Origin: Chromera velia
Lineage: Eukaryota > Sar > Chromeraceae
Assembly (NCBI GenBank): GCA_018398765.1
Contig: JAHBMJ010004263.1
Span: 70,876-81,862, forward strand
DNA: 10,987 nt
Direction: 5' to 3'
Position numbers and translations under genes: made by a program. Under the pieces are notes generated by a model that worked only from the letters and a program-made list of their open reading frames with translations, made no database searches and was not told the DNA's origin. Numbering within the stretch: position 1 is the stretch's first letter; every line of letters begins with the position of its first letter. This document shows positions 1 through 7,137 of the stretch, one piece after another.

Positions 1-585
1 CCCCCGCGTACTGTTGGGGGCCTGGAGAGACAGAAACGAAAGCTGACTATTTCCGCTCATGCTCACCGACCCGTTCACGGTGGTCAGGCCGGTGGCAGAG
101 ATTCTGAAGTTTGTCAGTGCATCGTTTTCTCTGACGGTCAGAGGATCATTCAAGGAGGAGAGTCTGTCAACAGACAAACTCTCGAAATGCCAGTGTGACG
201 TGACATTCAATCCTCCACCGACAGATGACAGACTCTGAAGAGGAAAGCTCTCGAGGCTTGGGTTGTTTGTTATGTTCAAAATCCCCCCCAAGGACGCAAC
301 TGCAGCCACAGTCACACTCTGCAGTGTATCATTGTCTCCAACCGAAAAATTCCCCCCGATAGAACCCAAGCCGCTCAGAGAGACTTGCCCCAACCTTGTA
401 TTGAGGGAGATCACACTATTTCCCCCGATTTCGTTCAGTAGGTTGGTAGAGAACCACTGAAGCTTAGCATTCTCTCTAACAACAAAATTTTTCGAGACCT
501 TCCAAAGGGAATCGACACGAAACGACTTCAGATTCTCATTTGATCTCATCGAAAAGTCTCCCCCTGTCACGAGAAGAGAATTCAT
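1..585 (-). CDS. Leucine-rich L-domain protein, C-terminal continuation, partial at left edge
   Basis: The minus strand is open from 585 to base 1 with no stop, in the same frame as the L-domain exon at 586-1620, separated from it only by a TAG codon at 586-588. The translation keeps the same repeat style: hydrophobic strands followed by Gly-Gly or Gly-Asn turns, such as SIGGNFSVGDN, SLGGILNITNNPSLESF, SVGGGLNVTS and NGSVSMSGNSQLSFLSL. These match beta-helical leucine-rich repeats of the receptor L-domain / Ecm33-like kind with a period of about 22-24 residues. The sequons NFS, NDT, NIT, NVT and NGS suit a secreted, N-glycosylated protein. The repeats here are more diverged than those at 939-1380. 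The C-terminus lies outside the window, so a membrane anchor or GPI signal cannot be assessed. If the TAG is a true terminator, this part is untranslated or pseudogenic. Confidence 0.6.
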   Translation of the reverse strand, partial: MNSLLVTGGDFSMRSNENLKSFRVDSLWKVSKNFVVRENAKLQWFSTNLLNEIGGNSVISLNTRLGQVSLSGLGSIGGNFSVGDNDTLQSVTVAAVASLGGILNITNNPSLESFPLQSLSSVGGGLNVTSHWHFESLSVDRLSSLNDPLTVRENDALTNFRISATGLTTVNGSVSMSGNSQLSFLSLQAPNSTRG

Positions 586-1620
586 CTATACGGTTTCAAG
601 GGCATCATTACTGAAAACATCAACCCCACCAGAGACGCTCACAAGTGAGGCTGCAGAGATCTGTTTGATGCCATGATAACGTGTAGGCCAATACCCGATA
701 AGCCCTCCACAACGTAAAACTTGGAAATCTCCTTCAACAGATACCAGCTCGTCTACCTGGAGAGACTCAAGCAAACGGTTTCCGTTAACTACAAAGTCTG
801 CGCCCACCTTTTTGAGGGAGTCAGTGGAGACGGAGCGAAGGCCCGTTCGGGTGCCTCGCACGTCTCCAAAATTCCCAATCAGCCAAAAATCCCCCCCGGT
901 CGACTCAAGGGCTGCTGAGGCGAGGTAAGTGAGGCGTTTGTTGTTTTGGACAGCAAAGTTACCGCCCACCTCTTTCAGGGAATCAAGGGAGACATCTTTA
1001 AGGTCGCTGTTCTCATTCACTCGGAGATCCCCCCCAATTGACTCAAGGGCAGGTGCCTCGAGGTAAGTGAGGCATCCGTTGTTTTGGACAGTGAAGTTGC
1101 CACCCACCTCTTTCAGGGAATCAAGGAAGACGTCTTCAAGGTCGCTGTTCTCATTTACTCGGAGATCCCCCCCAGTCGACTTGAGGGCTGCTGAGACGAG
1201 GTAAGTGAGGCGTCTGTTATTTTGGATAGCAAAGCTGCCGCCCACTTCTTTTAGGGAATCAAGGGAGACGTCTTCAAAGTCGCTGTTCTTATTCACTCGG
1301 AGATCCCCCCCAATGGACTCAAGGGCAGGTGCCTCAAGGGAACCGAGACGTACGTTCTGAATAGTGAAATTACCCCCAACCTCCTTGAGCGAAGCAGCAG
1401 AGAACGATATCGATCTAATGTCACGCACACAATCCCTTACCAGCAAGCTTCCACACACCTGCTGAAGTGTGGGGAAGGACAGGCTTATACTTATACTTGA
1501 CCAACCATGCCCGCACCGGCACGTAATGGAGAGCGAGCCATCCAAAACCTCAACTGAACTGAAGGGGGCGAGGTGAGAGGAAGGAGCGTCACGGCAGCTT
1601 GTATCCACCACTACATCCCC
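586..1620 (-). CDS. Leucine-rich L-domain repeat protein (cell-surface type), main repeat exon
   Basis: This open frame of about 345 codons encodes repeated beta-strand units such as SLKEVGGNFTVQNN, YLEAPALESIGGDLRVNENS and DLEDVSLDSLKEVGG, each about 23 residues and paired into 46-residue units. This is the pattern of receptor L-domain and Ecm33-type leucine-rich repeats, which form extracellular right-handed beta-helices. Three Cys near its start (TSC, TCRC) look like an N-terminal cap. No kinase, transmembrane or other domain is seen, so the ligand and role are unknown. The exon has no convincing ATG at its 5' end: the frame is bounded by TAG at 1621-1623 inside TTTTTAG, which could be a splice acceptor or an in-frame nonsense codon. 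It ends at TAG 586-588, beyond which the same repeat pattern continues. It is divergent from the PPR gene at 2797. The alternative reading is a pseudogene with two nonsense changes. Confidence 0.7.
   Translation of the reverse strand, partial: GDVVVDTSCRDAPSSHLAPFSSVEVLDGSLSITCRCGHGWSSISISLSFPTLQQVCGSLLVRDCVRDIRSISFSAASLKEVGGNFTIQNVRLGSLEAPALESIGGDLRVNKNSDFEDVSLDSLKEVGGSFAIQNNRRLTYLVSAALKSTGGDLRVNENSDLEDVFLDSLKEVGGNFTVQNNGCLTYLEAPALESIGGDLRVNENSDLKDVSLDSLKEVGGNFAVQNNKRLTYLASAALESTGGDFWLIGNFGDVRGTRTGLRSVSTDSLKKVGADFVVNGNRLLESLQVDELVSVEGDFQVLRCGGLIGYWPTRYHGIKQISAASLVSVSGGVDVFSNDALETV
963..1376 (-). repeat. 138-bp tandem repeats within the L-domain exon (3 units)
   Basis: Three consecutive 138-bp units (963-1100, 1101-1238, 1239-1376) are closely similar at DNA level and encode 46-residue pairs of L-domain half-repeats. 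A fourth, longer related unit (801-962) has a 24-bp insertion (8 codons). The half-repeat linker alternates between EAPALESI and SAAL-ST versions, so there may be a higher-order unit of two (276 bp). The similarity suggests expansion by recent unequal exchange. Confidence 0.85.
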
Positions 1621-1623
1621 CTA

Positions 1624-1773
1624 AAAATGCCGAATGCCCTCGAGGGCCGTTAGGTCGCATCTGAGGGGGCGGGTTCTAGTGAGGGTCTCGTTGGCAGGGA
1701 AAGAGACGGCGCTGGTATCGTTTGCCACCTCTGTCGTGGTCGTCGCGTTTGAGTCTGCGCTCTCTGCTTGGGT
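1624..1773 (-). CDS. Probable N-terminal exon segment of the L-domain protein
   Basis: In the frame of the L-domain exon, the minus strand from 1773 to 1624 reads as a Ser/Thr/Asn-rich segment with three N-glycosylation sequons (NAT, NDT, NET). It then gives CDLTALEGIRHF, meets TAG at 1621-1623, and continues with GDVVVDTSC. The last part looks like the first strands of an L-domain: a capping Cys, then LxxLxxI-GD-V-V. This makes it likely that the TAG interrupts one continuous domain. A good splice acceptor (pyrimidine-rich tract ending GTGCAG) lies just 5' of this segment at 1774-1783, so it may begin an exon. An alternative is an 87-nt in-frame intron from GTCTCTTTCC to TTTTTAG (1707 down to 1621), which would remove the TAG but also the first L-domain strand. 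Confidence 0.45.
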
Positions 1774-1881
1774 CTGCACGTACGGAAAGATATTGAAGAG
1801 ACAAATAAGAGAAACAAAACACCAAACTTGTGCTGCGCTAAGTAGGAGGCACTCAAACTCTCTACAATGGGCTCAAGAGAC
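1774..1881 (-). other. Possible 108-nt intron of the L-domain gene
   Basis: On the minus strand this stretch ends in a pyrimidine-rich tract followed by GTACGTGCAG, close to the acceptor of the PPR intron (GATGTGCAG). It contains an in-frame TGA at 1873-1875. The donor GTCTCTTGAG is poor, so the 5' boundary is uncertain. Hydrophobic translations in two frames here are probably by-products of the T-rich tract. Confidence 0.3.
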
Positions 1882-2045
1882 GAGACGGGAGGGATTCATA
1901 CGAAGGGCGGCCCTCTCTCTAGCTTCAGCCACACGCAGATACAATAGATTCTTGGTCACATTATGGGTTGCCGGGTCTGCTTGAACCACAGTGGAAGACT
2001 GTGTCACAGCAGCACATAGACGAGAGACAAGGTAATAGCTTTCAT
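1882..2045 (-). CDS. Candidate first exon with signal peptide for the L-domain gene
   Basis: ATG at 2045-2043 opens a short signal-peptide-like stretch, MKAITLSLVYVLL, that hits TGA at 2004-2006. One frame over, the sequence runs on as AAVTQSSTVVQADPATHN and KNLLYLRVAEARERAALRM as far as about 1882. That frame is the one used by the downstream exons. A sequon (NVT) is present. Joining the two parts needs a one-base shift or an unrecognised splice, so either the start model is wrong or the gene carries a frameshift. An intron from a weak donor (GTCTCTTGAG at 1881) to GTGCAG (1774) would be phase 0, remove the TGA at 1873-1875 and keep the frame. This model is inferred only from reading frame and composition. 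Confidence 0.25.
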
Positions 2046-2331
2046 GGCTTGAGGCAATGACTCAGGAGTAAAAGATTAGAATAAAATTTGGAAATACACA
2101 GGGACTTCTGGCGAACTCTACTCAGACCCCTGGTTCAATCAATTGTTAACTTTTCTAACCATGCAGAACATCCAACTCAGTGCATAACGAAGCGTCAGGA
2201 CCAGATCGTGGAGTGAGAGAAAGGAAGAGCTTGTGTTGCGCTGCATGCATGAGTGCAATTGGATCGCACGCGGGATTCGAGATGCTTGGCGCGCGGGCCC
2301 GCGGCGGCTGGGGCGCGGCGCACGCATCTGA

Positions 2332-2347
2332 CGCACGCAAGCGTGCG
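2332..2347. promoter_or_regulatory. 16-bp inverted repeat CGCACGC-AA-GCGTGCG
   Basis: Two perfect 7-bp arms surround an AA centre and overlap the first CTGACGCACGCA copy. It lies about 450 bp upstream of the PPR start. It shares its half-site with the palindrome at 2601-2616, which suggests a site for a dimeric DNA-binding protein. Confidence 0.4.
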
Positions 2348-2600
2348 AACGGCCCCGGAAACCATGTATTTTGCGTTCACCTGACGCACGCACCATTACG
2401 CACCTCAACGATTAAATTGACGCGCGCGCATCGGGGCACTTCAGGAATCGGTGGGCGCTTTTTCAGCAGTTCTTTCCGGGGCCTTTTTTTGACGAAAGCT
2501 CCATGCATCGTGGGCTCTGGGGATTGTTAAATTGGTAAGTGCCCCCCGCTTCGCTTTCCGGGGCCATGCGCATGCACGGAAGCCCTGCATGTGACCTGAC

Positions 2601-2616
2601 GCACGCAATTGCGTGC
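2601..2616. promoter_or_regulatory. 16-bp perfect palindrome GCACGCAATTGCGTGC
   Basis: Perfect dyad with 8-bp arms, overlapping the third CTGACGCACGCA copy and starting 196 bp upstream of the preferred PPR start codon. It shares the GCACGCAA half-site with the element at 2332-2347. Confidence 0.45.
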
Positions 2617-2796
2617 ATCTACGGCGTGCACAAAAAGTCAGCTAAAATTAAGGGCTTCTTAAACTCGAGTTTTTTGCCAGCTCAGCAAGGCTGGAGCCCA
2701 CGATCCAAACCACAACCATTTTCGGTCTTTTCGGGTTTGAATGCGTGCCATTCGATGGCTCACCATGAGAAAAAACCCGCTTCTGGTCTTTCGAAG

Positions 2797-5700
2797 ATGA
2801 CGCGATTCTGCTGTTGTTTTCCAGTGCGTGTATTCGCTCTGGTGCTTTCATGTGTGCTCATTTCTTCGGAGTCCGCACCGTCCGAGCTCTTCCGATCCTC
2901 CGCCTTCCTGGCTCCCTGGCCGCATACCTCAGATTTGGTACGGCAAGGGAGGTCAGGGTTCGGGTCGAAGAAGAGTGAGCGGTGGTGGCTGGGGGCAGTG
3001 CCCAGGGGAGGGGGGCCGTCTCCTAATAGTGGAAGTGGGATTGGGGATTTCTCAGGGGGTGTCAGGAATTCTTTGGGGGGACGTCAGGGGCGTGGGAGTG
3101 CGTGGAGGTCATCGTGGAAGTCAAGGGGGGTCGCGGACAGCGGGGGCTTCACAGGGGTGGTGCAGAGACGGGAGAGAAGCCCGTGGTTGGCAAGGAGAGT
3201 TCAGCGCGATGCGAGCGCTTACAACTCTCTGTTCAGTGCCATGGAGGCGGCAGCTGGAGGCAGCCAGTGGGAGAGAGCTCTGGAGCTGCTCGAGGAGATG
3301 GTGCGGAAGGGCGTCCAGCCCGATGGCAGCACATACGCATCTTTGATCAGTGCGATGGCGAAGGCTGCGGGGGGTAGTCAGTGGGAGAAGGCTCTTGTGC
3401 TGTTTGATCAGATGATGCGGAGGGGGTTGATGCCTGATGCGATGACGTTCACTTCACTGATCAGTGCGATGGAGAAGGCTTCAGGTGAGTAACGAATTTT
3501 GTTGAACTGAAGTCATTCGTTTCCTCCCCCTTTTTTTCGAAATTTTCGATTCAACTTGCTGTAAAGGATGTGGGTGGTCGACTTCAGTTGCCGTACCGCG
3601 TTCGCTTTGCTCTAGAGCTGTTTTCCCTTCCCCCGTTTGGCCTTTGATTTTTTTATTTGGCATATTCAGTAACCGATGTTGGATGTTGTGGATTGATGTG
3701 CAGGGGGCAGCCAGTGGCAGAAGGCCCTTGTCTTCTACCGCGAGATGGCGAGGAGGGGGGTTTCGCCTGATGTGTGCACGTACAATTCGCTCATCAGTGC
3801 TATGGAGAATGCTGCGGGGGGCAGCCAGTGGGAGAAGGCATTTGAATTGTTTGAGGAGATGGTGCAGAGAGGAGTTCAGCCCACGATAACAACGTACAAT
3901 ACGCTGATCAGTGCAATGGAGAAGGCTGCGGGAGGCAGCCAGTGGGAGAGGGCACTAGAGCTGTTCTCTGACATGGAGCGCAGGGGTGTGGCGCCGAATG
4001 AGAGGACGTTCAATTTTCTGATCAGCTCACTTGCCAACGGGAGTGGGGGTAGTCAGTGGGAGGGAGCGTTGGAGTTATTGAAGGAAATGGCCTCTAGAGA
4101 GATTGAGCCTACAGTTACAACGTATAAGGCTCTGATCATCGCATTGGCGAGGGCTGCAGGAGGGAGTCAATGGAAGATAGCGCTTGAGTTATTTGATGAG
4201 AAGGTGCGAAGGGGGGTGAAGCCGAGAGGGACCATTTACAGTTCCCTCATAGGTGCGATTGAGAAGGCAGCCACAGGTGATCAGTGGGATAGAGCGTTGG
4301 AATTGTTTGAGGAGATGGTATGGAAGGGGGTGACATTCAATTCTGCAGTCAGTGCAGTGGGGATGGGGAGGGTGGCGGCAGTCAGTAAGCGTGAGAGAGC
4401 GCTCGCTCTGTTTGAGAAGATGGAGCAGTGCGGCATAGATCCAGACCCGATGACGTTGAAAAGTCTGATGAGTGTAATGGATAAGAAGGTTGAGAGAAGC
4501 GGACAAAGTCAGCGGGCATTGGAAAGAACGGGAGGAAAGACGAAGGAACGATTGTTGAATGAACAAAATTATGTGAAGAAATCATATGCTGCGAGTATTC
4601 GTCAAAAGGGTCGTATGGGTGCATGGACGGAAGCCCAAAGGCTGTTTCGTGAGATGCAGAAGAGGGGGGTGGAGCCTGATGTGCTTGCATATAATTCACT
4701 AATTAGCGCGATGGCGAATGCGGAGGGGGTGAGTCGGTGGGAGGAGGCACTTCACTTGTTTGAGGAGATGGTAAGAAAGAAGGTAGAGCCCAACGTGATT
4801 ACATTCAATTCCTTGATCAGTGCGATGGGAAGGGCTGTCGGAGGTAGTCGATGGGTGACTGCTTCGGAGTTGCTTGAGGACATGGAAAGAAGGGGGTTGA
4901 AGCCTAACATTTTCACATTCAACTTGATGATGCTCGCGTTAGAGAAAGCTGCAGGAGGCAGTCAGTGGGAGAAAGGCTTAGAGCTGCTTGAGACAATGAT
5001 GCGGCAGGGGGTGAAGCCTGACGTGGTGACGTACAATTCCCTCGTTCGTTCAATGGGAAAGGCTCCGGGTGGCAGTCGGTGGGAGAGGGCTCTGCAGCTA
5101 TACGCGGAGATGGTGCAGAGAGGAGTCAAGCCCGATGCCAAGACCTTTACTGCGTTGATCGGTGCGATGGATAAGGCAGCGGGGGGAAGTAAGTGGGAGA
5201 AGGCCCTTGTGCTGTATGAGGACATGGCAAGGAGGGGGGTGGCACCAGATGTCGTGACGTATAATTCGCTTATCAGTGCCATGGAACATGCTGCGGGGGG
5301 CAGCCAGTGGGAGAAGGCATTTGAATTGTTTGAGGAGATGGTGCAGAGAGGTATAGAACCTAGCGTGACCACTTACAAGTCTCTGATCAGTGCGATAGAG
5401 AATGCAGGGGGTGGACAGGAATGGTACCAGCCCCGCGAGCTTTTTGAAGAGATGATTAGGAAGGGAATGAAACCTAGCGTTGTAACGTTTGGTTGGATTA
5501 TTGGTGCGATTGAAAAGGCGGCAGTCGGAAGTCAATGGAGTAGAGCACTTCAGAGATTTGATCGCATGGTCAGGCGGGGGGTTTCTTTCGGTTCTCCTAT
5601 CAATACACCGGGAGGGAAAGCTGGAAGTAGAGAGAGGGCTTTGGACTTGTTTCAGAAAATGCAAGAGACCGGTGTAGAGCCTGATATGAAAACGATGAAG

Positions 5701-7137
5701 ACACTTCAGAGTGTGATTGAAAAGAAAGAAGCTGAAAGCAGACGGAGAGAGTGGGTGACGGTTGTTGAAAGGGGGACGAGTGAAAGTTTGAAAAAGTATG
5801 TAGAACAGATTTCAGAAGCGGGAGTTGGTGGGACGGGGAGACAGGCAGAAAAGCTGTTTCTTGAGATGCAGCAGAAGCGGATAGAGCCCAGTGAGGCCGT
5901 TTACAGCGCGTTGATGAGTGCGCTAGGGAACAGTCAGGAAGGCAGTCGGTGGAAGAGAGTGCTTCAATTATTTGAGGAGATGGTGAGGCGTGGGTTGAGG
6001 CCGAGTGTGAGCACGTATAACTCTGTGATCATTGCTCTGCAAAAAGCGAGAGGGGGAAGTCGATGGGAGAAGGCGCTGGAGATGTTTGGAGATATGGAAA
6101 GGAGAGGGCTGCAACCAGATCTGATAACGTACAATGCACTGATCAGTGCAATGGAGAACGCTGCGGGGGGGAGCCGGTTGGAGAAGGCACTAGTGCTGTT
6201 TGATCAGATGATGCGAAGGGGGTTGATGCCTGATGCGATGACCTACACTTCGCTTATCAGTGCAATGGGGAAGGTCGCGGGGGATAGTCAGTGGGAGAAG
6301 GCCTTAGTGCTGTTTGAAAAGATGAAAGAGAAGGGAGTTATCCCACACGTGGGCACTTACAACTCTCTCATTGAGGCTCTGCAGAGAGCTCCGGGAGGTA
6401 GCCAGTGGGGGAAAGCGCTTCAGATCTTTGAGAAGATGTTACGTGCGGGGGTTGAGCCTGACGCGGGTACATACAGTGCGTTGATAGAGACGTTGGCGGG
6501 GGCTGATGGTGGTAGTCAGTGGGAGAGGTCGCTTGTATTGTTTGAGGACTTGAAGAGAAAAGGGGTCGCGGTTGACTTGAAAGTATACAACGCCCTGCTT
6601 TGTGCGATGGAAAGAGCAGCAGAAGGCAGTCGGTGGGAGAGAGCAGAAGAAATCTTTGCGGAGATGCAACGAAAGTCGGTTCAGGCTGATACGGCCACGT
6701 ATGCGGCGATGATCGGTGCGATGGCGAAGGCTGCGGGTGGTAGTCAGTGGGAAAGAGCCCTCGAGCTGTTTGAGCACATGGTCCGACGGGGGGTGGAGCC
6801 TGATAAGAGAACACACAGATTGATGATCTCTGCCATCGCGAAGGCAAAGGCAAAGGGAACAACGGAGACGGAGGAGGAAGGGGAGGAGGAGAGGGCATTG
6901 GAGTTGTTCGATGAGATGGTCCGAAGGGGGGTTGAGCCTTGCAAGATCACCTACAGCGTGCTGATCAGAGTCATGGAGAACAAAAGTGCAGGTGGTAACA
7001 GGCGATGGGAGGAGACAGTGGAGCTGTTTGAGGAAATGAAGAGAAGGGGTGGATCGTCCTCGGAGGGTAGTGACGTGATCACATACACGTCACTGAGCAG
7101 ATCACTCATTAGTACGCTGCTCAGTGCGTTGTCGTAG
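2797..7137 (+). CDS. Plastid-targeted giant PPR-repeat protein, two exons (2797-3484, 3704-7137)
   Basis: Joining 2797-3484 to 3704-7137 restores one frame of 1,373 codons. PPR proteins bind organellar RNA through arrays of helix-turn-helix repeats. From about residue 138 to near the C-terminus there are some 30 repeats of the type TYNSLISAMEKAAGGSQW followed by EKALELFEEMVRRGVEPDV. Most are 38 residues instead of the usual 35, the extra three falling in the turn between helices A and B. Start choice: ATG 2797 gives a compact signal peptide (hydrophobic residues 10-22), then SSAF-LAP at 34-40, like the ASAFAP import motif, then a Gly/Ser/Arg-rich basic stretch to about 137 resembling a transit peptide. 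Upstream in-frame ATGs (2566, 2572, 2755) would bury the signal. No DYW, E, SMR or other C-terminal domain is seen, so it is P-class. It ends at TAG 7135-7137, with TGA following at 7156. Target RNA is unknown. Confidence 0.9.
3208..7107 (+). repeat. PPR repeat array, 114-bp (38-residue) period
   Basis: About 30 units repeat every 114 bp; for example, the TACAAT of the TYN motif recurs at 3781 and 3895. Regular runs (3208-4326, 4680-5573, 5894-6834) are separated by two irregular segments (about 4327-4676 and 5574-5893) in which the W-containing turn is lost and the repeats are shortened or degenerate. The last two units (6835-7107) carry acidic or Gly/Ser insertions. Confidence 0.9.
3485..3703 (+). 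other. Spliceosomal intron of the PPR gene (219 nt, phase 1)
   Basis: The donor is TCAG|GTGAGT and the acceptor is TGATGTGCAG|GGGGC. Removal joins MEKASG to GSQWQKALVFYREM, restoring a normal 38-residue repeat in the same frame, while unspliced reading stops at 3490-3492. The intron is T-rich, including a run of T at 3531-3537, and sits in the repeat's inter-helix turn. Confidence 0.92.

Larger units (their letters stand above)
2046..2796. promoter_or_regulatory. Divergent intergenic / 5' UTR region between L-domain and PPR genes
   Basis: About 750 bp separates the two divergent genes and carries no convincing coding frame; open frames overlap on both strands and lack domain character. The stretch 2260-2620 is GC-rich and holds an exact 12-mer CTGACGCACGCA three times (2328-2339, 2381-2392, 2596-2607). 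TTTCCGGGGCC occurs twice on the plus strand (2473-2483, 2555-2565) and once inverted (2351-2361). Two 16-bp inverted repeats and one TGCATGCA octamer (2242-2249) are also present. No TATA box is evident. Promoter function is inferred from position and motif repetition. Confidence 0.5.

Noticed and set aside
721-918. Plus-strand frame opposite the L-domain exon (also 263-460)
   Set aside because: Antisense shadow of the repeat-coding minus strand; no domain character.
1-1611. Nuclear TAG=Gln genetic code as a firm conclusion
   Set aside because: Two TAGs in one repeat gene are insufficient, and the long PPR gene uses no TAG internally; kept only as a hypothesis in the findings.
1650-1856. Minus-strand frame with a hydrophobic leader (LFLLFVSSISF)
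   Set aside because: It starts at TTG, soon becomes Arg/Pro/Gln-rich, and overlaps a likely splice-acceptor pyrimidine tract in a different frame from the L-domain exon.
2539-2796. N-terminal extension of the PPR protein from 2539 or from ATGs at 2566, 2572 or 2755
   Set aside because: The frame is open but 2539 is GTG. The extension covers the repeated GC-rich promoter motifs, and it would place the signal peptide internally. ATG 2797 gives a proper bipartite leader.
4189-4699. Long minus-strand frames opposite the PPR gene here and at 4962-5664 and 6368-6950
   Set aside because: They are antisense shadows of the 114-bp repeats, which recreate the same frame repeatedly; their Ser/Pro/Leu-rich products have no independent domain.
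3208-7107. TPR or other alpha-solenoid repeats instead of PPR
   Set aside because: The TYNSLI, ALELFEEM and RGVEPD signatures are diagnostic of PPR, despite the 38-residue period.
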